A DNA stretch of 64,000 bases from positions 1 to 64,000 of the forward strand of contig CAVPFC010000033.1 of NCBI GenBank assembly GCA_963703605.1, given 5' to 3'. Below, one piece after another: positions 41,762-49,737 of this stretch; position 1 is the stretch's first letter, and each line of letters begins with the position of its first letter. This DNA is from DASXKD01 sp963703605 (GTDB taxonomy: Bacteria > Actinomycetota > Actinomycetes > Streptosporangiales > Streptosporangiaceae). The notes under the pieces were generated by a model. The model was given only the letters and a program-made list of their open reading frames with translations, did no database searches and was not told where the DNA came from. A program made the translations under genes and the position numbers.

Positions 41762-42598
41762 GTGACATCGACACAAGTGGCCCGGCCCGCCCGCAGCTGG
41801 CCGTCAGGGTGGTTCGGGGTGGTCACCTGGCTGCTCAGCGGGCTGTTGCTGGCGTTCATCGTGCTGCCGATCATCCGGCTGGTCACCACATCATCGGCGG
41901 CCAGCCTGCACCAGGCCGCCGACACCGCGGCGATCCGGGACGCCACCCTGCTCAGTCTGCAAGCCGCCGCGATCACCGCCGGGATCGCGACCCTGTTCGG
42001 AGTACCGCTGGCCTACCTGCTCGCCCGCGGCACCTTCCCCGGCCGCGGCGTCATCCAGGCCGTCGTCGATCTCCCGCTGGTCGTGCCCCACACCGTCGCC
42101 GGGATCGCGCTGCTGTTCCTGCTCGGCCGGACCGGATGGGTCGGCGCCCCCGCCAGCCACCTCGGGGTGTCGTTCTACGGATCCCAGTGGGGCATCGTGG
42201 CCGCGATGCTGTTCGTCAGCGTGCCGTTCGCGGTCAACAGCGCCCGCGTCGGGTTCGAGGCCATCGACCCCCGGCTGGAACAGGCAGCCCGAAGCCTGGG
42301 CGCTACCCCCTGGCACACCTTCCGGCGAATTACGCTGCCGCTGGGGCTGCGTGGTGTGCTGACCGGCGCGGTGCTGGTCTACGCCCGGTCGATCAGCGAG
42401 TTCGGCGCCGTGGTGATCCTCGCCTACTACCCCGCCACCGCCCCGGTCGAGATCTACAACCTGTTCCTGCAATCGGGCCTCACCCAGGCCGCCTCCGCCG
42501 CCGTGGTGCTGCTGATCGTCGCCCTGGCCACCTTCCTGGTCCTGCGGACCCTGGCCTCCGGCTGGCTGCTGGCCCGGGTGAACCGTGCCTACAGCTGA
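41762..42598 (+). CDS. molybdate/tungstate-type ABC transporter permease
   Basis: A 278-residue inner-membrane permease with about six hydrophobic segments and a BPD-transport signature. The EAA loop that contacts the ATPase reads EQAARSLGATPWHTFRRITLPLGLRGVLTGAVLV. VVDLPLVVPHTVAGIALLFLLGRTG is the WtpB/ModB/CysT-type loop. The start is GTG. It overlaps the ATPase gene by 14 bases. It forms the channel through which the oxyanion delivered by the lipoprotein enters the cell. Confidence 0.9.
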   Translation: MTSTQVARPARSWPSGWFGVVTWLLSGLLLAFIVLPIIRLVTTSSAASLHQAADTAAIRDATLLSLQAAAITAGIATLFGVPLAYLLARGTFPGRGVIQAVVDLPLVVPHTVAGIALLFLLGRTGWVGAPASHLGVSFYGSQWGIVAAMLFVSVPFAVNSARVGFEAIDPRLEQAARSLGATPWHTFRRITLPLGLRGVLTGAVLVYARSISEFGAVVILAYYPATAPVEIYNLFLQSGLTQAASAAVVLLIVALATFLVLRTLASGWLLARVNRAYS

Positions 42599-43637
42599 CC
42601 GCGGGCTCAGCATCGGCGGCCTGACCGCCCGTGCCGGGTCCTTCACCCTCGGCCCGGTCACCCTCGGCATCCCGCCCGACCGGGTCCTGGTCCTGCTCGG
42701 GCCCTCCGGCGCCGGGAAGACCGTGCTGCTGGAAACCATCGCCGGACTCCGGCTACAGCACTCCGGGCAGATCACTCTCGCCGGGGCCAACATCACCGGC
42801 CTGCCACCTGAACGACGCCGCGTCGGCCTGGTCTTCCAAGACGCCGCGCTCTTCCCGCACATGACCGTCCGGGAGAACGTCAGATTCGGGCCACGAGCTA
42901 GCGGCACAGCCTCTCCCGCCGATGGTGACAAACTGCTGCAGCAACTCGGAATCGGGCACCTCGCGGACCGGTCATCCCGGTCCCTGAGCGGCGGAGAACG
43001 CCAACGGGTAGCGCTCGCCCGGGCGCTGGCAATCCAGCCCCGCCTGCTACTGCTCGACGAACCACTATCAGCCCTCGACCAGCCAACCCGTGAAGACATG
43101 CGCGCCCTTTTGCGGGAACTCCTCGCTGAACTGGAGATCCCTGCCGCGCACGTCACCCACGATCGCGACGAAGCACTCAGCATCGGCGACGACCTGGCCG
43201 TGATCGTCGGCGGTCAGCTGCGCCAGACCGGGCCCGCGGCAACAGTCGCCGCCGACCCGGCCGCCCCCGACGTCGCCCGCCTGCTTGGCTGGTCAGAACT
43301 CGGACACGGCACCGTAGCCAGCGGCACCACACACATCGGGCAACTCACCCTCCGCGACACCGCCCCCGGCCTGCACGGCCCCATCCAAGCCTTCTACCGG
43401 CCCGAAGACATCGAACTCAGCCCCCGCGCACCGGAGGCACCGACTGGCCCGAGCTTCAGTGCGCGCATCGAGCAGGTTGTCTATACACGGCCGCTCGCCC
43501 GGATCAGCCTCGCCTCAGACCCGCCCATGACGGCGCTGATCCTTCACCGAGACCTCAACCGCCTCCACCTCACAACCGGCGAACAAACAGACGTCAACCT
43601 GCCAGCTCACAGCCTTCGCATCTTCAAAGCCCACTAA
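42585..43637 (+). CDS. molybdate/tungstate-type ABC transporter ATP-binding protein
   Basis: A 350-residue ATPase. Walker A is GPSGAGKTV (39-47), the signature LSGGERQRVALARAL, Walker B LLLLDEPLSALD, and the switch histidine in HVTHDRDEAL. After residue 230 comes a C-terminal TOBE-like beta domain (VARLLGWSELGHGTVASG, FYRPEDIELSPRAP), as in ModC/WtpC, where it can bind the oxyanion for feedback. GTG start inside the permease gene. The 166 bases after the stop hold no recognised feature. Confidence 0.9.
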   Translation: MPTADRGLSIGGLTARAGSFTLGPVTLGIPPDRVLVLLGPSGAGKTVLLETIAGLRLQHSGQITLAGANITGLPPERRRVGLVFQDAALFPHMTVRENVRFGPRASGTASPADGDKLLQQLGIGHLADRSSRSLSGGERQRVALARALAIQPRLLLLDEPLSALDQPTREDMRALLRELLAELEIPAAHVTHDRDEALSIGDDLAVIVGGQLRQTGPAATVAADPAAPDVARLLGWSELGHGTVASGTTHIGQLTLRDTAPGLHGPIQAFYRPEDIELSPRAPEAPTGPSFSARIEQVVYTRPLARISLASDPPMTALILHRDLNRLHLTTGEQTDVNLPAHSLRIFKAH

Positions 43638-43803
43638 CCAACACGCACCCCACGCGCCAGCAACCCCGGCACAGCACCCACACTGCGAACACACACGGGC
43701 GGGGGAGAAACCACCAAGGCACCAGGCCCACACCGGGGCAACCCCAGGCCGTCCTGCCAGAGCCGGCCGCTGTCCCTAGGTATGGCGGCGCATATCAAGC
43801 CCG

Positions 43804-44163
43804 TCAGGAGAACGGGGTCCCGATCAGCGTGCCCAGGCTGGCCAGCGCCTGGGTGCGGGCCCGGTAGTAGACCCACACGCCGCGCTTCTCGCGGTCCAGC
43901 AGGCCCGCCTCGTACAGGATCTTCAGGTGGTGGCTGATCGTCGGCTGGGACAGATCGAACGCCTCGTTCAGGTCACACACGCAGGCCTCGCCGCCCGGGT
44001 GCGAGGCCACCAGGGACATCAGCCGTAGCCGCACCGGATCGGCCAGCGCCTTCAGCAGCGGCGCGACCTGCTCGGCCTGTGCCTGCGACAGCGGCTCGGC
44101 CGACAGCGGCGGGCAGCACGCCGCCGTCTCGGCCGGGGTCAGCACCACCAAAGACTTCGACAT
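43804..44163 (-). CDS. arsR: ArsR-family arsenite-responsive repressor
   Basis: A 119-residue winged-helix repressor with LLKALADPVRLRLMSLVASHPGGEACVCDLNEAFDLSQPTISHHLKIL. The alpha-3 site C61-V-C63 is the classical arsenite sensor; an extra N-terminal pair C16-C17 resembles the corynebacterial type. It is divergent from arsI, and the 86-base gap carries the control sites for both. ATG at 44163. Confidence 0.93.
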   Translation of the reverse strand: MSKSLVVLTPAETAACCPPLSAEPLSQAQAEQVAPLLKALADPVRLRLMSLVASHPGGEACVCDLNEAFDLSQPTISHHLKILYEAGLLDREKRGVWVYYRARTQALASLGTLIGTPFS

Positions 44164-44216
44164 ACATCTATATTGACAGACTCCGATGTCTTGTGGCAAG
44201 CTCGGCCGAGCAGACA

Positions 44217-44243
44217 TAGACAGCTATCTAAGTCCTCCGGAGG
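44217..44243 (+). promoter_or_regulatory. candidate ArsR operator and palindromic ribosome site of arsI
   Basis: TAGA-N6-TCTA (44217-44230) is an ArsR-like inverted repeat between arsR and arsI, with a similar AT-rich half-site (ACATCTATATTGAC) beside arsR. At 44234-44243, CCTCCGGAGG is a perfect palindrome containing the GGAGG ribosome site of arsI, which could fold and mask it. Confidence 0.45.
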
Positions 44244-44249
44244 TTTCTC

Positions 44250-44714
44250 ATGGCCAGCCGTCTCCAGCTCGCCCTCAACGTCAGCGACATCGACCAGGCC
44301 GTCGCCTTTTACGCCAAGCTGTTCGGCGCCGAGCCAGCCAAGCGACGGCCCGGGTACGCCAACTTCGCCATCGCCGACCCGCCGCTCAAACTGGTCCTGC
44401 TGGAAAACCCGGGCCAGGGCGGCAGCCTCAACCACCTCGGCGTCGAGGTACCCGATGCGGACACAGTCGGGGCCCAGCAGGCGCGCCTGGCCAAGACCGG
44501 ACTGGCCTCCTCCGATGAGGGCGAGACCACCTGCTGCTACGCCCAGCAGGACAAGTTCTGGGTCCAGGGCGCGCCCGACGGTGAGGCCTGGGAGATCTAC
44601 ACCGTCCTGGCCGACAGTCCCACCTTCTACGCCGAGGACCACGGGCCCGAGTGCTGCGGCGGCACCGGCCAGCCCGGAGAACCGGCCGTATCCCACGAAG
44701 CGCCCTGCTGCTAG
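44250..44714 (+). CDS. arsI: ArsI/CadI-type organoarsenical C-As lyase (VOC fold)
   Basis: A 154-residue vicinal-oxygen-chelate dioxygenase. ArsI cleaves the carbon-arsenic bond of trivalent methylarsonous compounds with Fe(II) and O2, releasing arsenite. Metal ligands fit H62 (LNHLGVEV) and E115 (AWEIY), and the arsenic-binding vicinal pair C95-C96 (GETTCCYAQQDKFWV) is conserved. The C-terminus adds C135-C136 and C153-C154. The name CadI (cadmium-induced) is used for close relatives; the arsenic setting favours ArsI. Confidence 0.88.
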   Translation: MASRLQLALNVSDIDQAVAFYAKLFGAEPAKRRPGYANFAIADPPLKLVLLENPGQGGSLNHLGVEVPDADTVGAQQARLAKTGLASSDEGETTCCYAQQDKFWVQGAPDGEAWEIYTVLADSPTFYAEDHGPECCGGTGQPGEPAVSHEAPCC

Positions 44715-44830
44715 CAACCTCGGTCGACACCATCGTGTTCGCCACCGGCTAGCGTCCCCACCGGGGCTACCTGTGCCCGCTGAGGCCCCTGCCGCCGGTC
44801 GGCCGGTAACAGCAGTGGATGTGTCCGGAG

Positions 44831-45508
44831 TCACGAGGTCGCTGCCAGGCGCGGTACGAGGCGCTCCACGCGGTGGCTGAGTTCGGCGAGTGCCGCGTCG
44901 AAGCTGGCGGGATCGCCGGCGGGGACTGGGTCGGGGACCGACCAGTGCACCGCCGCCTGGCGGCCCAGCTCCTCGTGGGCCAGATCGCACACGGTGATGA
45001 CGAGGTCGCCATCTTGGCGGACATCGCCGATGTGGCGGGGCCGCAGGCGGCGCATGGGCAGACGGTGGCGCCGGGCGGCGGCGAGGGCGCCCGGCTCGAT
45101 CTGCGCGGCGGGATGAGTGCCGGCTGAGGCGGCTGGCAGGTCGCTGGCGCGGCGCCATAGCGCCGCGGCCAGGTGCGAGCGTGCCGAGTTGGCGGTGCAG
45201 ACGAACAGCACTCGCCGGGCCGTGCGCGCCGCCGGGCGGGTCAGCGACTCCAGCGCGCCCGGGTTGAGCTGGAGGTAGGTGCGGCGGCGGTCGCCGTCGG
45301 AGCGGCGCCGGGTGATGAGCCCGGCCCGCTCCAGCACGTGCAGGTGGTGCGCGAGCAGGTTCGACGGCATGGCGAGCATCGCGGCCAGTTCCGATGGGGA
45401 GGTGTCGCCGGCGCTGAGGCTGTCGATGATCTGTAGCCGGGCCGGGTCGGCCAGCGCCGCGTGCACCGCGGCCCGGCCCGCCACACTGAACGTTAGCTCA
45501 GCTTTCAT
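44831..45508 (-). CDS. arsC: ArsR-ArsC fusion: repressor joined to arsenate reductase
   Basis: A 225-residue two-domain protein. Residues 1-90 form an ArsR winged helix (AALADPARLQIIDSLSAGDTSPSELAAMLAMPSNLLAHHLHVLERAGL). Residues 98-220 form a low-molecular-weight phosphatase-like arsenate reductase, with the loop C104-x5-R110 (VLFVCTANSARSHLA) and the late Asp in WSVPDPVPAG. It would reduce arsenate to arsenite using thioredoxin or mycothiol. The repressor part has no obvious cysteine site. It is divergent from the aquaglyceroporin gene, and a long palindrome spans its start. Confidence 0.9.
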   Translation of the reverse strand: MKAELTFSVAGRAAVHAALADPARLQIIDSLSAGDTSPSELAAMLAMPSNLLAHHLHVLERAGLITRRRSDGDRRRTYLQLNPGALESLTRPAARTARRVLFVCTANSARSHLAAALWRRASDLPAASAGTHPAAQIEPGALAAARRHRLPMRRLRPRHIGDVRQDGDLVITVCDLAHEELGRQAAVHWSVPDPVPAGDPASFDAALAELSHRVERLVPRLAATS

Positions 45509-45532
45509 TGACTCAATCTTGACTGAGCTAAC
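45492..45532. promoter_or_regulatory. long operator palindrome between arsR-arsC and the aquaglyceroporin gene
   Basis: GTTAGCTCA (45492-45500) and TGAGCTAAC (45524-45532) are perfect 9-bp inverted arms. Between them lies a second small palindrome, TCAATCTTGA (45513-45522). It covers the start codon of the fusion gene and lies just before the porin gene, so one repressor could control both. Confidence 0.65.
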
Positions 45533-45534
45533 TA

Positions 45535-46350
45535 GTGTCCGTCAAGATGGGTGCCGTGAACAGCGCACCGGTGCAGTTGTGGCGGCGGCTGCTGGCCGAG
45601 TTGCTGGGCAGCGCGTTCCTGGCCGCGGTGGTCATCGGCTCGGGCATCGCCGCCCAGCGCTACTCACCCGGCCAGACGGGCCTGGAGTTGCTGGAGAACG
45701 CGGCGGCCACCGCGGCCGGGCTGTTCGCCATCATCTTGATGTTCGGGCCGGTGTCCGGCGGCCACTTCAACCCGGTGGTGTCCTTCGTGGACGCCGCGTT
45801 CGGCGGCCTGTCCTGGCGGGACGCCAGCGCGTACCTGCCGGCGCAGGTGGCCGGCTGCGTGGGCGGCGCGGTGCTGGCCAACCTGATGTTCGCCCTGCCG
45901 GCCGTCAGCATCTCGGCCAAGCACCGGGCCACCCCGGCGCACTTCCTGTCCGAGATCGTCGCGACGGTGGGGCTGATCGTGGTGATCTTCGCGCTGGCCC
46001 GGTCCGGGCGATCCCGCTCCGCGGCCGCGGCCGTCGGCGCCTACATCGGCGCGGCGTACTTCTTCACCTCCTCCACCAGCTTCGCCAACCCCGCGATCAC
46101 CGTCGGCCGCATGTTCTCCGACACCTTCGCCGGCATCGCCCCATCGTCGGCCCCGGCGTTCATCGGCGCGCAGATCATCGGCGGCGCCGTGGCCGTGGTG
46201 GTGATCAAGGCGCTCTATCCCCGCCTCACCCCGGCCGACGCGGCCGAGATCATCGTCCCCCACCAGGACGGCGCCGCGTCCGCCCGCGCCGCCAGCGACG
46301 GCGCCGCCTCGCCGGCAGCCGAGCAACCTGGCCCAAGTCACCCCCACTGA
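45535..46350 (+). CDS. MIP-family aquaglyceroporin (AqpS-like)
   Basis: A 271-residue channel with six hydrophobic helices and the two half-helices of the MIP family: HFNPVVS (NPV) and FANPAITVGR (NPA followed by the selectivity Arg). In several ars operons such a channel replaces a pump and lets arsenite leave down its gradient after arsenate is reduced inside. The start is uncertain among GTG 45535, ATG 45547 and GTG 45556; none has a strong ribosome site. The tail from residue 245 is disordered. It faces the ArsR-ArsC fusion and precedes the FAD oxidoreductase by 24 bases. Confidence 0.87.
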   Translation: MSVKMGAVNSAPVQLWRRLLAELLGSAFLAAVVIGSGIAAQRYSPGQTGLELLENAAATAAGLFAIILMFGPVSGGHFNPVVSFVDAAFGGLSWRDASAYLPAQVAGCVGGAVLANLMFALPAVSISAKHRATPAHFLSEIVATVGLIVVIFALARSGRSRSAAAAVGAYIGAAYFFTSSTSFANPAITVGRMFSDTFAGIAPSSAPAFIGAQIIGGAVAVVVIKALYPRLTPADAAEIIVPHQDGAASARAASDGAASPAAEQPGPSHPH

Positions 46351-46374
46351 CAGCCAACCCGACGGGAGCTTGCC

Positions 46375-47797
46375 ATGCACCTGGTCATGATCGGCGGCAG
46401 CGACGCGGGGATCAGCGCGGCACTGCGCGCCCGCGAGCTCGACCCTGGTGCGGACGTCACCGTCGTCGTTGCTGATGCCTATCCGAACTTCTCCATCTGC
46501 GGCATCCCCTACTACGTCTCCGGTGAGGTGACCCACTGGCGCAACCTCGCCCACCGTACGGTCGCCGACCTTGAAGCCACCGGAATGGGGCTGCGGCTGG
46601 ATACCACCGCCCGCCGCATCGACGTGGAGGGTCACAAGCTGCTGATCACCGCCGACGGCGGCGAGGAACTGCTCGCTTACGACAAGCTGATCATCGGCAC
46701 CGGCGCCGTCCCGGTCCGCCCTCCTATCGCGGGCCTGACCGGGCCTGATGCCCTCGGCCCGGCCGACGGGGTGCACCTGCTGCACTCAATGGGCGACACC
46801 TTCGCCGTGATGCGCACGATCGAGAACGCCGCCCCGGCCAGCGCGGTCATCGTCGGCGCCGGGTACATCGGCCTGGAGATGGCCGACGCCCTCACCACCC
46901 GGGGGCTGTTCGTCACTCAGATGGAGCAACTGCCCGAGGTGCTGCCCACCGTGGACCCGGCACTCGGGGCCCTGGTGCACGCCGAACTGGCCGCCCACGG
47001 CGTGGAGGTGCTGACCGGTACCGCGGTCCGGCAGATCAGCCGCGCCCCCGGCGGCGAGGCGGGACGGCTGGAGGTGGCGGCCACCGCCACCGACGGCACG
47101 GCCGTGACCCGTACGGCCGACATGGTCCTGGTCGTCGTCGGTGTCCGCCCCGACACTGGCCTGGCCGCCAGCGCCGGGGCCACCCTCGGTTTCAAGGGCG
47201 CGATCGCCGTGGACCGGCAGATGCGGACCGGCCTGCCTGATGTGTTCGCCGCCGGGGACTGCGTGATAACCCACCACCGGCTGCTCGGCGAGACCTACCT
47301 GCCGCTCGGCACCACCGCGCACAAACAGGGCCGCGTCGCCGGCGAGAACGCCCTCGGCGGGCACCGGGAGTTCGCCGGCAGCCTCGGCACCCAGGTCGTC
47401 AAGATCTTCGACCAGGCCGCCGCCCGCACCGGGCTGCGCGACCACGAAGCCGTCCCGGCGGGATTCGACCCGGTCACCGTCGAATCCCAGGCCGACGACC
47501 ACAAGGCGTACTACCCCGGCAGCCACCGCATCACCATGCGCGTCACCGGCGACCGCGCCACCGGCCGACTGCTCGGGCATGCAACTGTTCGGGCACAAGA
47601 ACGCCGAGATCGCCAAGCGCATCGACATCGCCGCCACCGCGATCTTCCACTCCATGACCGTCGACGCCGTCAGCGACCTCGACCTGTCCTACACCCCACC
47701 GCTCGGCAGCCCCTGGGAGGCGGTCCAGATGGGCACCCAGGCCTGGCTGCGCCGGACGCTCGCTGCCGATTCCGGGCGCACCCGTTCGCCGGGCTAA
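46375..47797 (+). pseudogene. NADH-dependent FAD oxidoreductase (CoA-disulfide reductase-like), frameshifted near its 3' end
   Basis: The first 401 or so codons encode a class III pyridine-nucleotide-disulfide oxidoreductase: VMIGGSDAGISAALRARELDP (FAD), the redox Cys in NFSICGIPYYVSGEV, VIVGAGYIGLEMADAL (NAD) and DVFAAGDCVITHH. At about 47578 an extra C shifts the frame. The expected continuation, MQLFGHKNAEIAKRIDIAATAIFHSMTVDAVSDLDLSYTPPLGSPW, is intact in the next frame to a stop at 47797. The main frame instead runs on into antisense coding without family similarity. It may be a real inactivating mutation, a sequencing error, or, less likely, programmed shifting. It follows the aquaglyceroporin closely. 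Confidence 0.85.
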
Positions 47798-47802
47798 GTG
47801 CG

Positions 47803-48876
47803 CTAGCGGTTCCGGCGGCGCCTGCGCAGGCGCAGGAAGACGAGCATCAGGGCGACCACGGCGGCCAGCACGGGCAGCGCCCGCTTCAGCACCGGGAAGC
47901 CCGCCACGCTGAGCAGGTCGATCGCGTCCTCGTCCGGCGGCCGGGCGCCGCGGGGCGCCGCCCCGTCCGCCCAGAGCGCCTGGTCCGGTGCCGTGGCCCC
48001 GTCTCCGTTGTCCGCCGGGCCTGCCTCGTCCCGGGCGTAGCCGCCGGCCGGGACGCCGTTCGCCTCGGCGGTTCCGGCGCCGGCGGACCGGCCGTCCGGT
48101 GGCTGGCTCGCGAGACGCAGGCCGATGCCGGCGAGCCGCTCCTTGATCATGCCGACCGACTGGGGGCCGAGGTTCTCGATGGCCAGCAGCTCACTCTCGG
48201 TGCGGGCGGACAGCTCGTCCACCGTGTGGATGCCCTCCCGCCGCAGGCTGTTGTAGGCACGCACGGTCAGGTTCAGCTCTTCGAGCGGGACCGCGCCAGC
48301 CAGACGGCCTCCCGCCGGGGCCGAGCCCGCCGCCGGGCTGGGGGCTGGTGTCCCTGGCCCGGCGCCATTGGGCGCGGCGGCGGGGTCGGGGCTAGCACTG
48401 GGCGTCGCGAGGCCGGACTCCGCCAGGCTGCCGCCGGCCAGCTGCGCGGCCAGATTGGCGGCGAACCGCTCGATGATCCGCCCGCTAACCTCGGCCATGA
48501 CGCCGCGGCCGAACTGCGCCGGGCGGCCGGTCACGCTCATCGTCGTGTGTACGACCACCCGGGTCTGGCCGCCGCCCTCGTCGTGCAGCGTCGAGCGGAC
48601 CGTGGCGGAGGCCGTTCCGCTGCCCCGGGTTTCCTTGCCCGACGCCTCCAAGGTGACCGACCGGGCCTGCTCATCCCGTTCGGTGAACCGGGCGGAGCCG
48701 GAGTACGTCAACGAGACCGGGCCGACCTTGACCTTGATCCGCCCCTTGATCACGTCACCGTCCACCGAGTCGACGGTGGCGCCGGGCATGCACGGCGCCA
48801 CCTGTTCGACGTCGAGCAGCACCTGCCACGCCTGTTCCGGGGGTACCGGGATGGTGAACGAGTGCTCCAGCTCCAT
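47803..48876 (-). CDS. CoxG-like SRPBCC domain fused to an RNA polymerase alpha-CTD-like domain and a membrane anchor
   Basis: A 357-residue protein of unusual design. Residues 1-150 are a CoxG-type SRPBCC domain (MELEHSFTIPVPPEQAWQVL, APCMPGATVDSVDGDVIKG). An Ala/Pro linker follows (151-192). Residues 195-257 closely match the RNA polymerase alpha C-terminal domain: LEELNLTVRAYNSLRREGIHTVDEL and ENLGPQSVGMIKERLAGIGLRL, keeping the Arg, Asn, Gly and Ser that contact DNA in alpha-CTD; one lysine is Gln. A second linker leads to a transmembrane helix (about 332-350) and a basic tail. It ends the coxS-L-M operon. CoxG in other species helps attach CO dehydrogenase to the membrane, which the anchor supports. 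Confidence 0.85.
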   Translation of the reverse strand: MELEHSFTIPVPPEQAWQVLLDVEQVAPCMPGATVDSVDGDVIKGRIKVKVGPVSLTYSGSARFTERDEQARSVTLEASGKETRGSGTASATVRSTLHDEGGGQTRVVVHTTMSVTGRPAQFGRGVMAEVSGRIIERFAANLAAQLAGGSLAESGLATPSASPDPAAAPNGAGPGTPAPSPAAGSAPAGGRLAGAVPLEELNLTVRAYNSLRREGIHTVDELSARTESELLAIENLGPQSVGMIKERLAGIGLRLASQPPDGRSAGAGTAEANGVPAGGYARDEAGPADNGDGATAPDQALWADGAAPRGARPPDEDAIDLLSVAGFPVLKRALPVLAAVVALMLVFLRLRRRRRNR

Positions 48877-48879
48877 AGA

Positions 48880-49737
48880 TCAGACTCCTGACGCCACCGC
48901 CAGTGCTCTGGCGGTCAGTACCCGCGCCAGGTGGCGCCGGTAATCGGCCGCGCCGTGCAGGTCCGCCGGCGGGTGCGTCCCCTCGTCTGCCCGCTGCGCC
49001 GCCGACCGCAGGGCATCCCGGCTCGCGTCGGCACCCGCCGCCGCGGCCTCGGCCGCGCGGGCCCGGACCGGGGTTGAGCCCATGTTGGCCATTCCGATCC
49101 TTGCCTCGGCAACCTGCCCGTTCGAGCGCCGCGCAACGGCGGCGACGCCTACGATCGCCCACGCCTGGGCAGTCCGATGGAACTTCTCGTAACGATATCC
49201 CCAACCTGGCCCGAGCTTGGGCACTCTTACCCCGGTAAGGATCTCGCCGTCGGCAAGCGTCGTGGTGAGGTAGTCGTAGAAGAAGTCGTCCGCGCTGATG
49301 GCGCGTTCCCCGCCGGGGCCTCGCACGATCACGGTCGCGTCCAGCGCCATCATGACGGCGGGCATGTCGGCGGCCGGGTCGGCGTGGGCGAGCGCGCCGC
49401 CGATGGACGCGCGGTGCCGCACGGCCGGGTCGGCCACCATGCCTGCCGCCTGCGCGATCAGCCCGCAGTGCGCGGCGACGAGCGGGTCATGCATGACGTC
49501 GTCATGCGTGGTGAGCGCGCCGATCAGCAGCGAGTCGCCCTCGTCGCGGACGCCGCGCAGCTCGCTGAGCCCGCCGATGTCCACCAGGAGGTCGGGGTAG
49601 GCAAGCCGCAGCCGCAGCAGCGGGAGCAGGCTCTGCCCGCCGGCGATCACCTTGGCATCCTCGCCGCCCTCGGCGAGCGCGCGGACCGCGTCACCGGCCG
49701 AAGCGGGCCTGACATAGTCGAACTTGGCCGGGATCAT
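48880..49737 (-). CDS. coxM: CO dehydrogenase-type medium subunit (FAD-binding)
   Basis: A 285-residue flavoprotein subunit of a molybdenum hydroxylase. It has the FAD-binding segments AGGQSLLPLLRLRLAYPDLLVDI and AADPAVRHRASIGGALAHADPAADMPA, as in CoxM. It passes electrons from the iron-sulfur subunit to FAD. Start ATG at 49737 overlaps the coxL stop (ATGA). It lies in the order coxS-coxL-coxM on the minus strand, unlike the M-S-L order of form I operons. Confidence 0.93.
   Translation of the reverse strand: MIPAKFDYVRPASAGDAVRALAEGGEDAKVIAGGQSLLPLLRLRLAYPDLLVDIGGLSELRGVRDEGDSLLIGALTTHDDVMHDPLVAAHCGLIAQAAGMVADPAVRHRASIGGALAHADPAADMPAVMMALDATVIVRGPGGERAISADDFFYDYLTTTLADGEILTGVRVPKLGPGWGYRYEKFHRTAQAWAIVGVAAVARRSNGQVAEARIGMANMGSTPVRARAAEAAAAGADASRDALRSAAQRADEGTHPPADLHGAADYRRHLARVLTARALAVASGV

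Noticed and set aside
46375..48891. An 838-residue plus-strand protein
   Set aside because: After residue 401 or so it reads antisense to the CoxG-alphaCTD gene; the true C-terminus of the oxidoreductase continues in another frame, so this is a frameshift effect.
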